64,000 bases of DNA. Source: Salinisphaera sp. Lineage in GTDB: Bacteria > Pseudomonadota > Gammaproteobacteria > Nevskiales > Salinisphaeraceae. The notes under the pieces were generated by a model. That model searched no databases, was not told the DNA's origin, and was given only the letters and a program-made list of their open reading frames with translations. The position numbers were made by a program, and so were the translations under genes. The DNA lies in NCBI GenBank assembly GCA_027858915.1, contig JAQIBT010000074.1, positions 1 through 64,000 of the forward strand, given 5' to 3'. Shown one piece after another: positions 8,202 to 16,434 of this stretch (the first letter of the stretch is position 1; every line of letters starts with the position of its first letter).

Positions 8202-8401
8202 AATTCACCCAACGCAGCCGCTACCACGTCGAATCCGACAACCGCCGCTACACCGTCAGCAAAGCCTGGGTAAACGGCGCGTGGATCTACGACGCCTGGT
8301 CACGCCATACCCGCCCTGCCACCTGCCTGCATACCGGCACCAAGGCCAGCTGCCTTTCCGCCTGCGAAACCCACGCCCAACAACAAGAGGCCAGCGCATG
8401 A
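8198..8401 (+). CDS. Small phage protein, unknown
   Basis: 67 residues, basic and Trp/Tyr-rich at the N-terminus (YHVESDNRRYTVSKAWVNGA, WIYDAW), with two spaced Cys later (ATCLHTGTKASCLSACE). It could be a short beta-sheet protein that marks or binds nucleic acid, but no motif is diagnostic. ATGA overlaps at both ends. Confidence 0.6.
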   Translation: MKFTQRSRYHVESDNRRYTVSKAWVNGAWIYDAWSRHTRPATCLHTGTKASCLSACETHAQQQEASA

Positions 8402-8616
8402 AGACCGCAGCAACCCAATCGGCCGAGTTTTCATCAGCCGACAACATCCTGCTGGCCCTGGCAACGCTGGCGTTCATCGTCGCCAGTGCGCTCTGCGTAA
8501 TCCACAGCCCGCGAATTGCAATCGCACTGGCCGCCATCAGCGGCTGCCTCGTGATCGCCGCCTGGGCCGGTTATCGCTTTGCCATGGCATGGCACCAGAC
8601 AGCCCACCAGTCATGA
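8398..8616 (+). CDS. Small phage membrane protein with two transmembrane helices
   Basis: 72 residues from the ATG at 8398, within the ATGA of the upstream stop. Two hydrophobic helices (NILLALATLAFIVASALCVI and IAIALAAISGCLVIAAWAGY) are joined by a short HSPR loop. It has the form of small phage inner-membrane proteins of the exclusion or holin-like kind, but its place in a lysogenic-side operon argues against holin. Function unknown. Confidence 0.65.
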   Translation: MKTAATQSAEFSSADNILLALATLAFIVASALCVIHSPRIAIALAAISGCLVIAAWAGYRFAMAWHQTAHQS

Positions 8617-8834
8617 GCGCCCCGTTCACGCATACCTGCGGCGCAACCGTCGAAATAACGGTCTGCACAGCCGGCTGGCATTACACGGTGGAATTTCTCA
8701 GCACCGATACCCAACAGACCATTCGGCACTGCCCGCAATGCCAGGCCGATCTATACGCCGCCTATCGAGACGGCGCCCTGCGCGACGACGAAAGCCGCCC
8801 CACCCGACCAGACGGCCACCGAGGAAACGCATGA
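8613..8834 (+). CDS. Small phage zinc-ribbon-like protein
   Basis: 73 residues from the ATG at 8613 (MSAPFTHTCGATVEITVCTA), overlapping the upstream stop. An HTC start and a later HCPQC give a plausible Cys/His metal site. The middle is beta-rich and the tail polar. ATGA overlap with the following gene. No family recognised. Confidence 0.65.
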   Translation: MSAPFTHTCGATVEITVCTAGWHYTVEFLSTDTQQTIRHCPQCQADLYAAYRDGALRDDESRPTRPDGHRGNA

Positions 8835-9124
8835 ACCACACCATCATCGACGCCACCCCCATGGAAGCCGCCGCCTGCCGCCTGCTCATCGCCTGCATGC
8901 GGGCCAGCGAACACAGCGGCCGCGGCGTTCGGTTCACCTACCACAACAACCCGGTATCCGACCTGCTCAACGTAGGCGGAACGATCACAACGCAGCTTAA
9001 CCGCGCCGACCTGTACGGCCAATCGATCCTGCAATCAACAAAAATCCACAGCCCGGCCGACATCGACAGACGCGCCCACCAGATTGCAGAACAACTGCTT
9101 CACAGAGAAACCCGATGCGCCTGA
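8831..9124 (+). CDS. Small phage protein, unknown
   Basis: 97 residues from the ATG at 8831. The N-terminus is helical (PMEAAACRLLIACMRASE), followed by a beta-turn region and a C-terminal helix (DIDRRAHQIAEQLLHRE). It starts in the ATGA of the upstream gene, and its last ten bases overlap the next start. No recognised domain. Confidence 0.6.
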   Translation: MNHTIIDATPMEAAACRLLIACMRASEHSGRGVRFTYHNNPVSDLLNVGGTITTQLNRADLYGQSILQSTKIHSPADIDRRAHQIAEQLLHRETRCA

Positions 9125-9336
9125 AATCCAGAACGCCGTCACTGGCCAGCCAATACCGCCCCAGCAGCCCAGCCGAGCGCCGCAACGAGCTGCAAACGCG
9201 CAACGTGCACCGGCTCATCGACTATTTCGGCCGCAGCGCCCAACACACCCTGGCCGCCGAAGCGCGCCGGCTTCGCGCCCGCCAGAACCGGCGCCAAAAC
9301 CTGCGCGGCGCATTCCTTGCGCGGCGTAGCGACTAA
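9115..9336 (+). CDS. Small basic phage protein, unknown
   Basis: 73 residues and very basic (13 or more Arg), with RRNELQTRNVHRLIDYFGRS and AAEARRLRARQNRRQNLRG. Probably a nucleic-acid-binding helix bundle. The start lies inside the end of the upstream gene. It is the last of the small-gene chain before the ParB-like gene. No family recognised. Confidence 0.6.
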   Translation: MRLKSRTPSLASQYRPSSPAERRNELQTRNVHRLIDYFGRSAQHTLAAEARRLRARQNRRQNLRGAFLARRSD

Positions 9337-9357
9337 TAAGCCGACCAAGGCAGATTT

Positions 9358-10920
9358 ATGAGCACTCCTATTTCGCATGCGAACACTCCCGGCGCCAGAA
9401 TCCGCGCCGCCCGCGCGGCGCTCAACCTCAGCCAGACCGAACTGGCCGAGCGCTGTAGCTGGCCGGGCGATGAAGGCAAGGCGCGTATATCCCGCTACGA
9501 GCGCGACGTACGCACGCCCAGCTATACCGACGCCCAGGCACTCGGCCGCGCCTTGCGTATGAGCGCCCATGGCCTGCTGACTGGCGATCCCGACGGCGTC
9601 ACCGTGCAACAGATCCCGCTGTCCTGCATCCAGCGCGACATCAATCAGCCTAGGCACCTGGAATCGATCGACCACACCAGCGAAGCCACCCAACAACTGG
9701 CGCAATCCATCCGCGCCCACGGCGTCCTGCAACCCGTCACCGTCCGGCCCGATCCTGGCCAGCACCCCGAAGACGATCCGCACTACATCGTCATCTACGG
9801 TGAACGCCGCTGCCGCGCCGCAATCGAAGCGCACCTCAGCCACATACCCGCCATAGTGCGTACCGACATCGAGGACACCGACGACCGCCTGGCAATCCAG
9901 ATCCTCGAAAACCTGCAGCGGCTAGACCTCAACCTGCCAGAACTCATCACCGGCATTAGTCAGCTGGCGCAGACGCGCACCCAGGACCAGATCGCTGCCG
10001 AACTCGGCCGCTCCCGCGCCTGGGTCAGCCGCCGGGCTTCCTTGCACGATTGCAGCGCCGAAGTCTGGCAGGCCATCCAGGACGGTCTGATCAACGACAT
10101 CGACATGGCCCACGCCTTCGAACAGCTGTTCGAAGTGAATGCCGGCTGCGCGCAGAGCAACCTAAACAGCATGCGCCGCATCGCGAATGGCGAAATAGAC
10201 CAGCCACAGCTGACGCGCGCCCAGATCCAGGACGCCGTCAAAGAATGTCGCCGCATCGAGCAAGACCGAACCGCCACGCAAGAGAAAAAAGCCGCCGCAG
10301 AACGCGAAAAAGCCGAAGCCCAACGCCGCGAAGAAGAACGCGCCAACGACACGAGCAGTGGCTACGACGGCCCGCTCGAGGACAACAGCGGCCAGCCCGC
10401 CGAAGTCACCGGCAGCGAAGGCCAGCACGAAGCCGAGCGAAAAGCCGCGCGAAAAGCCGCGCCTGACGAGCCCCAGGACAGCCACAAACGCCCCTGGTCA
10501 GAACGCGAGCGCCAGGCCAACCAGGACGCCGAGGAAATCCAGACGGCTATCGGCCGCCCGGTCAAAGTCGAGCCGCTGGTCATCGACCCCTGCCTGTACG
10601 TCGAAATTGGCAATCTATCCGACGCCGACTGGCAATCACTCAAGGCCCACCTGCTCCGCTGGCGCCCGCCGGCAGACAGCGACCTACTAAGCAAGCACAC
10701 GCCAGAAACCACCACCGGCGACGAAGACCCGCTCTATCAGGAAGCCGAGCATTCCGTCCGACAGCAACCCACGGCCTCCATATCCTGCCTGCAGCGCGCC
10801 ATCAACTGCAGCTACTGGCGCGCCGCACGCCTGATGGACGAACTACAAAACAACGGCGTCGTCAGCGCGCTGAAAGCCGACGGCTCGCGCGCCGTGCTGG
10901 CTGCTAACGGAGATCAATAA
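9358..10920 (+). CDS. XRE - ParB-like - FtsK-gamma fusion protein
   Basis: 520 residues with three DNA-binding modules. Residues about 12-77 are an XRE helix-turn-helix (ARIRAARAALNLSQTELAER, RISRYERDVRTPS). Residues about 84-230 are ParB/Spo0J-like, with the hallmark GERRCRAAIEAHL and a central helix-turn-helix (QDQIAAELGRSRAWVSRRAS). Residues about 285-390 are a charged Glu/Lys/Arg linker with a short duplicated AERKAARKAA-type run. Residues about 455-505 (DPLYQEAEHSVRQQPTASIS, then RAARLMDELQNNGVVS) match the FtsK gamma winged helix that reads KOPS in chromosome translocases. There is no FtsK motor. The likely role is phage DNA partition, transcription control or nucleoprotein assembly. 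The next gene begins at the last base of its stop. Confidence 0.85.
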   Translation: MSTPISHANTPGARIRAARAALNLSQTELAERCSWPGDEGKARISRYERDVRTPSYTDAQALGRALRMSAHGLLTGDPDGVTVQQIPLSCIQRDINQPRHLESIDHTSEATQQLAQSIRAHGVLQPVTVRPDPGQHPEDDPHYIVIYGERRCRAAIEAHLSHIPAIVRTDIEDTDDRLAIQILENLQRLDLNLPELITGISQLAQTRTQDQIAAELGRSRAWVSRRASLHDCSAEVWQAIQDGLINDIDMAHAFEQLFEVNAGCAQSNLNSMRRIANGEIDQPQLTRAQIQDAVKECRRIEQDRTATQEKKAAAEREKAEAQRREEERANDTSSGYDGPLEDNSGQPAEVTGSEGQHEAERKAARKAAPDEPQDSHKRPWSERERQANQDAEEIQTAIGRPVKVEPLVIDPCLYVEIGNLSDADWQSLKAHLLRWRPPADSDLLSKHTPETTTGDEDPLYQEAEHSVRQQPTASISCLQRAINCSYWRAARLMDELQNNGVVSALKADGSRAVLAANGDQ

Positions 10921-11702
10921 TGACCGGCCCTGAAAGCATCGTCTTTAAAGTGCTCACCGCCGCCAGTCGGCCACTTCTCCGCGCTGAGATCTACAGCGCA
11001 GACGATCGATTAGAAAGCCAGCACATTGTATCCAACGCCCTGTCATCACTACGCACCGAAAACCTGATCGAGCGCCTGGACGACGGCACATGGAGAACCT
11101 GCACCAACCAGCCTGACGACGATGAAAGCGAACAACAGACACCCGAGCCCACGGAAAAGACAACCGATACGCGAAGTAAAGCCCAGATGGCCATCGACTA
11201 TGTCAAGGCACACCCCGGCCTGAGCGGCCACGAAATCAGAACCAAACTCGATGACCAGCACGCACCGGCCCGCCTGACGCAGGCGGCAGCGGCCGGTCAC
11301 ATTAACCGCGAAAAAGACGAATTCAACACTTGGCGATATTTCGAAGCCGATCAAAGCAACGCTGCCGCCAAACCGATTATTGACCCCGCAAAAGCCGCTG
11401 AATCTCAGGTCGCAGCGAGAACCGATCGATATTTCGAAGACTTTGAACAATCCGAACAGACAGCCGAAGAGATATACCAGCTCGCCGCGCTGTTCAAAAG
11501 ACCCGGCGGACCACTACAGAACAGCTCGGCCCGCGACGTCCGAATTCAGCTGACCGAAGCCGACAGCGCCATCTGGACCAGCGGCCGAATAACGCTCAGC
11601 GGCATAGACGCCACCACTGGCATGCCTGTGCAGATAACGCTGGCGCCCGCAGCGGCCGCTCAGCACATCAAATACCTCGACCGTATGGCCGACACACCGT
11701 GA
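10920..11702 (+). CDS. Phage protein with two winged-helix-like regions
   Basis: 260 residues, one-base TAATG overlap with the ParB fusion, so probably translated with it. Residues about 3-62 (VFKVLTAASRPLLRAEIYSA, VSNALSSLRTENLIERLDDG) and about 88-145 (MAIDYVKAHPGLSGHEIRTK, RLTQAAAAGHINREKDE) look like successive winged helices. A C-terminal beta-rich segment (VRIQLTEADSAIWTSGRITL) resembles none I know. It may be a DNA-binding partner of the ParB fusion. Family not recognised. Confidence 0.7.
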   Translation: MTGPESIVFKVLTAASRPLLRAEIYSADDRLESQHIVSNALSSLRTENLIERLDDGTWRTCTNQPDDDESEQQTPEPTEKTTDTRSKAQMAIDYVKAHPGLSGHEIRTKLDDQHAPARLTQAAAAGHINREKDEFNTWRYFEADQSNAAAKPIIDPAKAAESQVAARTDRYFEDFEQSEQTAEEIYQLAALFKRPGGPLQNSSARDVRIQLTEADSAIWTSGRITLSGIDATTGMPVQITLAPAAAAQHIKYLDRMADTP

Positions 11703-11736
11703 GCCGCCTGATAAACCCCAACGGAGCCGACGAATA

Positions 11737-11940
11737 ATGGACCCCGCAGAACACGCCAGCGACACCGCCCAATTCCACCTGGAACACCGCCTGGACAATC
11801 GCGAGCGCTACCAGGGGGAAAGCGCCACCCATTGCGCCGACTGCGCCGATCCAATCCCGCAGCGCCGCCGAGAATCAATCGCCGGCTGCCGCCGCTGCTG
11901 CTCTTGCCAGGAAGACCACGACCGCCGGAACAACCCATGA
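11737..11940 (+). CDS. TraR/DksA-type zinc-finger protein
   Basis: 67 residues. The C-terminal C4 finger is C-x2-C (CADC) then, 17 residues on, C-x2-C (CCSC), with the family's PIPxxRRxxxxGCRRC pattern (DPIPQRRRESIAG). Short TraR/DksA homologues are common in phages and may bind the RNA polymerase secondary channel to alter promoter choice; whether this one does is not shown. It ends in an ATGA overlap with the following gene. Confidence 0.8.
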   Translation: MDPAEHASDTAQFHLEHRLDNRERYQGESATHCADCADPIPQRRRESIAGCRRCCSCQEDHDRRNNP

Positions 11941-12275
11941 CCCCCACCGACCCCAACGGCAAAAGCCCAAAAGAGCCCGGCGCCAAGCTAGACGGCGGCA
12001 AGCTGCAGCCCGACCTGATCTTTACCGGGTTTTCTCGCGCCCTATCGGCCGTGGCAGAAATCGGCACGCACGGCGCCGAAAAATACACGCGCGACGGCTG
12101 GGCAAGCGTCCCCGACGGCATCTACCGATACCGCAACGCCGGCCAGCGACATGCCCTTGCACGCGCCACGGGCGAACAACTCGACCCAGACAGCGGCCTG
12201 CCACACCTGGCACACGAGGCCTGGAACAAGCTGGCCGAACTTGAGCTGGCGTTGCGCCAGGGAGACCCATCATGA
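11937..12275 (+). CDS. dATP/dGTP diphosphohydrolase-like protein (DUF5664 type)
   Basis: 112 residues from the ATG at 11937. GAKLDGGKLQPDLIFTGFSR, then IGTHGAEKY, VPDGIYRYRNAGQRHALARA and SGLPHLAHEAWNKLAELEL are the conserved blocks of phage dATP/dGTP diphosphohydrolases. These remove dATP and/or dGTP and were linked to base-modified (Z-genome) phages, although many carriers have ordinary DNA. No PurZ is visible in this window. ATGA overlaps on both sides. Confidence 0.8.
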   Translation: MTPTDPNGKSPKEPGAKLDGGKLQPDLIFTGFSRALSAVAEIGTHGAEKYTRDGWASVPDGIYRYRNAGQRHALARATGEQLDPDSGLPHLAHEAWNKLAELELALRQGDPS

Positions 12276-12481
12276 GCCAAAACCAACGCAACCCCGTTAA
12301 GATGCTTGAATCGGAAGGCCGGCCCGACCCGGCAGTGGCCGACCGCATCGTGCAACTTATGACGCAACGGGGAACAGGCCATGAGGAAGACAGCCGCCAG
12401 CTATCTTCGATCGACGAAAGACCGCAGCGACGTGTCACTCGACTCTCAGAGGCGCGAGCTGCGCGAACTCGCGGCCCGTGA
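12272..12481 (+). CDS. Small hypothetical protein overlapping the recombinase start
   Basis: 69 residues, starting in an ATGA overlap with the diphosphohydrolase-like gene. The N-terminal part (PVKMLESEGRPDPAVADRIV) could be a short helix hairpin. The last 33 codons overlap the recombinase in another frame and are Arg-rich, so the real protein may matter mainly as a translational bridge. No family recognised. Confidence 0.4.
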   Translation: MSQNQRNPVKMLESEGRPDPAVADRIVQLMTQRGTGHEEDSRQLSSIDERPQRRVTRLSEARAARTRGP

Positions 12482-13922
12482 ACAGATCGAGATCGTCGCC
12501 GAATACAGCGACGCCGTCGAATCCGCCAAGAGCGAAAACCGCCCCGGCTTCCAGCGCCTGCTAACCGATTTACGATCACCGACCCGCGGCTGGAACATCC
12601 TGCTGGCCACCGACACCAGCCGCATCAGCCGACGCACCTACTTTGCGCACGTCATGCGCCACGAATGCGAAAAACGCGGCGTCGACGTCCGCTACTCCAA
12701 GCTCCCGCAGGATCTGGACCCCATCACCGAAGTCATCGTGCACAGCACGCTGACCGCGATGGACGAAGTCCACAGCCTCATGAGTCGCCAGAAAGGTCTC
12801 GCCGGAATGGCCGAAAACGTCCGCGCTGGCTGGCGCGCCGGCGGCCGCGCCCCCTACGGCTACGCCCTGGAGAAAGTCGGCACCGGCACCCAGCGAGACG
12901 GCGCCGAAGTCACAAAAACCCGATTGGTACGCGACAAGAGCGCATCCGCCGTCGCCCGCTACCTGCAAGAACGCGCCGCCGGCGCCACCAGACGCATCGC
13001 GATGGACGCATCCGCCGTCAACAAGGCCGCCAGCACGCTGATCGGCATCGAATGGAACGCCCTAACCTACGCCGGCGCCACCATCTGGAACGTCCACGCC
13101 GAACAACTACCGGACGGCGGCTATAAAGGCGGCCACAAGCGGCGACCGCGCGAAGAATGGGTTATCCAACGCGACACCCACGAAGCGCTCATTACCTGGG
13201 AACAAGCAGAAACAATAGTCCACCGCCTGGAAAACAGCGATCGCGGCAAAGCCGTATCAGCCGGCAAAACCGGCAACAGCGCCTACCTGCTCACCGGCCT
13301 GCTCACCTCACCCCAGGGCGGCAAATGGTGGGGCCACCGACAGCGCAAACAGACCTACTACCGCCACGTCGACGCCAACGGAAAAAACAAACACGTGCTG
13401 ACCAACCACGTCGACGAAGCCGTAATCGAAAAAATCGCGCGCGACATGAACAGCGACGAATTCGTCAAAGCCCTCGCCGCCAACGCGCGCCAACAGACCA
13501 ACGCCGACGACCCAGCCCAGGAGCTGCGCACCGAAGTCGTCCGCCTGAACGAACAAATCAGCAAAACCATGGATCTCGCCACCAGCCTGGACGACCCCGC
13601 GCCCGCTCTGCGCAAAATCAACGAACTCGAGCGCACGCGCAAAGAAGCCGCCGAACAGGTCAACGCACTGGAACGAGAGCACAGCGCCCAAGAAGCCTTG
13701 CGCCAAGTGACACCTGACGGCATCCGAAAAGCACTGGACACGTTATGGAAGGATACTCGCGAACTAGACACGCCGCAGATGAAAGCGGCCTTGAAGGCCT
13801 TTGTACAAGCAGTCGAACTGAACCCGGAAACACTTGAAGCAAAAGTATTTTACCGAGTATCAGCCGACCGTTGCGTACGTATGGCGTCCCCAAGGGGATT
13901 CGAACCCCTGTTGCCGCCGTGA
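12381..13922 (+). CDS. Large serine recombinase (phage integrase)
   Basis: 513 residues. Resolvase domain at about 1-140: AASYLRSTKDRSDVSLDSQR, then the catalytic-core Arg region (ATDTSRISRRT). Recombinase domain at about 165-250 (GRAPYGYALEKV, RRPREEWVIQRDTHEALIT). Zinc-ribbon-type region at about 290-350 and coiled coil at about 385-440 (ELRTEVVRLNEQ, LNELERTRKEAAEQVNALER-like). The nucleophile region reads YLRST, so the exact catalytic Ser needs an alignment. The ribbon lacks obvious Cys pairs. Its last 13 codons read through the antisense of tRNA-Glu, which places the right attachment site at or next to the tRNA 3' end. In the free phage the C-terminus probably differs. Confidence 0.9.
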   Translation: MRKTAASYLRSTKDRSDVSLDSQRRELRELAAREQIEIVAEYSDAVESAKSENRPGFQRLLTDLRSPTRGWNILLATDTSRISRRTYFAHVMRHECEKRGVDVRYSKLPQDLDPITEVIVHSTLTAMDEVHSLMSRQKGLAGMAENVRAGWRAGGRAPYGYALEKVGTGTQRDGAEVTKTRLVRDKSASAVARYLQERAAGATRRIAMDASAVNKAASTLIGIEWNALTYAGATIWNVHAEQLPDGGYKGGHKRRPREEWVIQRDTHEALITWEQAETIVHRLENSDRGKAVSAGKTGNSAYLLTGLLTSPQGGKWWGHRQRKQTYYRHVDANGKNKHVLTNHVDEAVIEKIARDMNSDEFVKALAANARQQTNADDPAQELRTEVVRLNEQISKTMDLATSLDDPAPALRKINELERTRKEAAEQVNALEREHSAQEALRQVTPDGIRKALDTLWKDTRELDTPQMKAALKAFVQAVELNPETLEAKVFYRVSADRCVRMASPRGFEPLLPP

Positions 13923-13957
13923 AAGGGCAGTGTCCTAGGCCTCTAGACGATGGGGAC
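13882..13957 (-). tRNA. tRNA-Glu (anticodon TTC)
   Basis: Reading the minus strand, GTCCCCA pairs with TGGGGAC, discriminator G, and CCA is encoded. The anticodon loop is CTTTCAC (TTC). It is the second gene of a tRNA-Ala/tRNA-Glu pair with two bases between them. Its 3' end borders the phage recombinase gene and is the likely integration site. Confidence 0.95.
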
Positions 13958-13959
13958 TT

Positions 13960-14035
13960 TGGTGGAGCCAGGCGGGATCGAACCGCCGACCTCAACACTG
14001 CCAGTGTTGCGCTCTCCCAGCTGAGCTATGGCCCC
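13960..14035 (-). tRNA. tRNA-Ala (anticodon GGC)
   Basis: Minus-strand GGGGCCA pairs with TGGCTCC (one G-U pair), discriminator A, CCA encoded, anticodon GGC in the loop TTGGCAG-like context. First gene of the pair, 20 bases behind a strong promoter. Confidence 0.95.
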
Positions 14036-14055
14036 TTCAACTTTGCGAGCGGCGA

Positions 14056-14084
14056 ATTATAGGCACCTTGCGCCTTCTTGCCAA
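14056..14084 (-). promoter_or_regulatory. Promoter of the tRNA-Ala/tRNA-Glu unit
   Basis: On the minus strand TTGGCA (complement of 14079-14084), 17-base spacer, TATAAT (complement of 14056-14061), followed by a GC-rich discriminator (TCGCCG). This is the form of stable-RNA promoters under stringent control. Confidence 0.8.
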
Positions 14085-14097
14085 CCCGTTTTGTCTA

Positions 14098-15180
14098 TTA
14101 TTTTCCGATTGCTGTCTTAATCGCCTCTACAACGCGATCCTGATCGTCGGCATGCAGATACGGATGCATCGGGATACTTAATACGCGCCCCGCCGCTGCC
14201 TCTGACTCAGGAATCGATACATCCGAATAGAGAGGCGGCTGACGATTCAGCGGCACGGGATAATACACAGCGCTGGGAATACCGGCGTCCCCGAGCCGCT
14301 CGCGCACGCGATCCCGGTCGTCCACCTGAATCGTGTACTGCGCATAAACACTGGCGCAGTGCGCATCGACATAAGGCGTCTTCACGACCCCGCTGAGCGC
14401 CGCCTCGTAACGTGCAGCCACATCTGCACGCCGCGCCAACTCATCATCGAACACCTCCAGCTTGGCGAGCAGCACCGCAGCCTGGATCGTATCAAGACGG
14501 CCGTTGATACCGAGCTGCGGATGATAATAGGGTGCGGTCTGACCGTGATTGCGCAATTCGCGCATTCGGGCCGCAAGGTCAGCATCTGTAGTGAACGCCG
14601 CCCCGCCGTCGCCGTAACATCCCAGCGGCTTGGCCGGGAAAAAAGACGTGGCGGCAATCTGCGACACCCCACACGATCGTCTGCCGTTGTAGGTCGCACC
14701 GAAACTCTGGGCGGCGTCCTCGATTACCGGTACGCCATACTTCTCGCCGATGGCGTTGATGGCGTCCATATCGGCGATCTGTCCGAACAGACTTACCGGC
14801 ACGATCGCTTTCGTACGCTCGTTGATCGCGGCCTCGATCAGCGAGGCGTCGATATTGTAGGTATCGGCGTCGATATCAACAAAGACCGGTTTAGCACCCA
14901 ACAGCCCGATCATCTCGCCCGTAGCAATGAACGTGAACGGCGTGGTGATCACTTCGTCACCAGGGCCAATATCCAGCGCCATCATCGTCACCAGCAACGC
15001 ATCAGTGCCGCTGGACAAGGCGATGCAATGCTCAACCCCAGCATAATAAGCCAGCCGCTGCTCAAGCTCTTCTATTTCCGGACCGTTGATATAACGGCCA
15101 TGATCGAGCACCGCGTGAATACGCTCATCCACGTCGGCCTTGATACGGTGATACTGCGCTTTGAGATCGATCAATTGCAT
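14098..15180 (-). CDS. DegT/DnrJ/EryC1/StrS-family PLP sugar aminotransferase (WbpE-like)
   Basis: 360 residues, full length for the family. It transfers an amino group to a nucleotide-linked keto-sugar for O-antigen or glycan synthesis. Visible are the opening LIDLKAQYHRIKADVDERI, the PLP pocket (SSGTDALLVTMMALDIGPGD), EDAAQSFGA with the PLP-contacting Asp, the Schiff-base Lys in FFPAKPLGCYGDGGA, and LRNHGQT followed by the late NGRLDTIQAAVLLAKL. Closest in feel to WbpE-type UDP-3-keto-glucuronate aminotransferases. No other glycan genes lie nearby, so the substrate is open. It is transcribed toward the tRNA pair. Confidence 0.85.
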   Translation of the reverse strand: MQLIDLKAQYHRIKADVDERIHAVLDHGRYINGPEIEELEQRLAYYAGVEHCIALSSGTDALLVTMMALDIGPGDEVITTPFTFIATGEMIGLLGAKPVFVDIDADTYNIDASLIEAAINERTKAIVPVSLFGQIADMDAINAIGEKYGVPVIEDAAQSFGATYNGRRSCGVSQIAATSFFPAKPLGCYGDGGAAFTTDADLAARMRELRNHGQTAPYYHPQLGINGRLDTIQAAVLLAKLEVFDDELARRADVAARYEAALSGVVKTPYVDAHCASVYAQYTIQVDDRDRVRERLGDAGIPSAVYYPVPLNRQPPLYSDVSIPESEAAAGRVLSIPMHPYLHADDQDRVVEAIKTAIGK

Positions 15181-15262
15181 GCGCGCGCTCTTGTTGAATG
15201 AATACCCAAAACGGGCGGCGTCCGCAGTTTATCACTGGCCAAACCGTCGTTGGCGTCATGCG

Positions 15263-15291
15263 TTGACCACCGCAGCCGGCACCGCTAGACT
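15263..15291 (+). promoter_or_regulatory. Promoter of tRNA-Val
   Basis: TTGACC (15263-15268), 17-base spacer, TAGACT (15286-15291), 11 bases before the tRNA 5' end. Confidence 0.7.
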
Positions 15292-15302
15292 TGCTGCCGA
15301 TT

Positions 15303-15377
15303 GGACGGTTAGCTCAGCGGTAGAGCACTGCCTTCACACGGCAGGGGTCGCAAGTTCGAACCTTGCACCGTCCACCA
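15303..15377 (+). tRNA. tRNA-Val (anticodon CAC)
   Basis: GGACGGT pairs with ACCGTCC, discriminator A, CCA encoded. Anticodon loop TTCACAC gives CAC. A Rho-independent terminator follows ten bases later. Confidence 0.95.
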
Positions 15378-15386
15378 ATATAAACA

Positions 15387-15418
15387 GGGGCTTGGGCGTT
15401 ACGCCCGGCCCCTTTTTT
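15387..15418 (+). terminator. Rho-independent terminator of tRNA-Val
   Basis: GGGGCTTGGGCG, TTA loop, CGCCCGGCCCC, then six T. A strong hairpin right after the tRNA. Confidence 0.85.
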
Positions 15419-15493
15419 ATTTTGGAAGGTACTATGTGAGTGCGGATCGAAAGGGCGATTACGCTTAAGACCGGTAACAAAGAATATTCTTGA

Positions 15494-16315
<822 letters not shown>

Positions 16316-16434
16316 AACACATGCGGCGCAGACAGACTCCTGGGACGTATTCAAACTCGTAGCGACCGTGCTCTTAATCGCGGCGCGATAGCGATCGCTA
16401 CGTTGTCTCGCCCCATCGTTATCTGTGGGCCGTG

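Noticed and set aside
13871-14062. ORF beginning MRTYGVPKGIRTPVAAV
   Set aside because: Typical read-through of antisense tRNA genes; the tRNAs explain the sequence.
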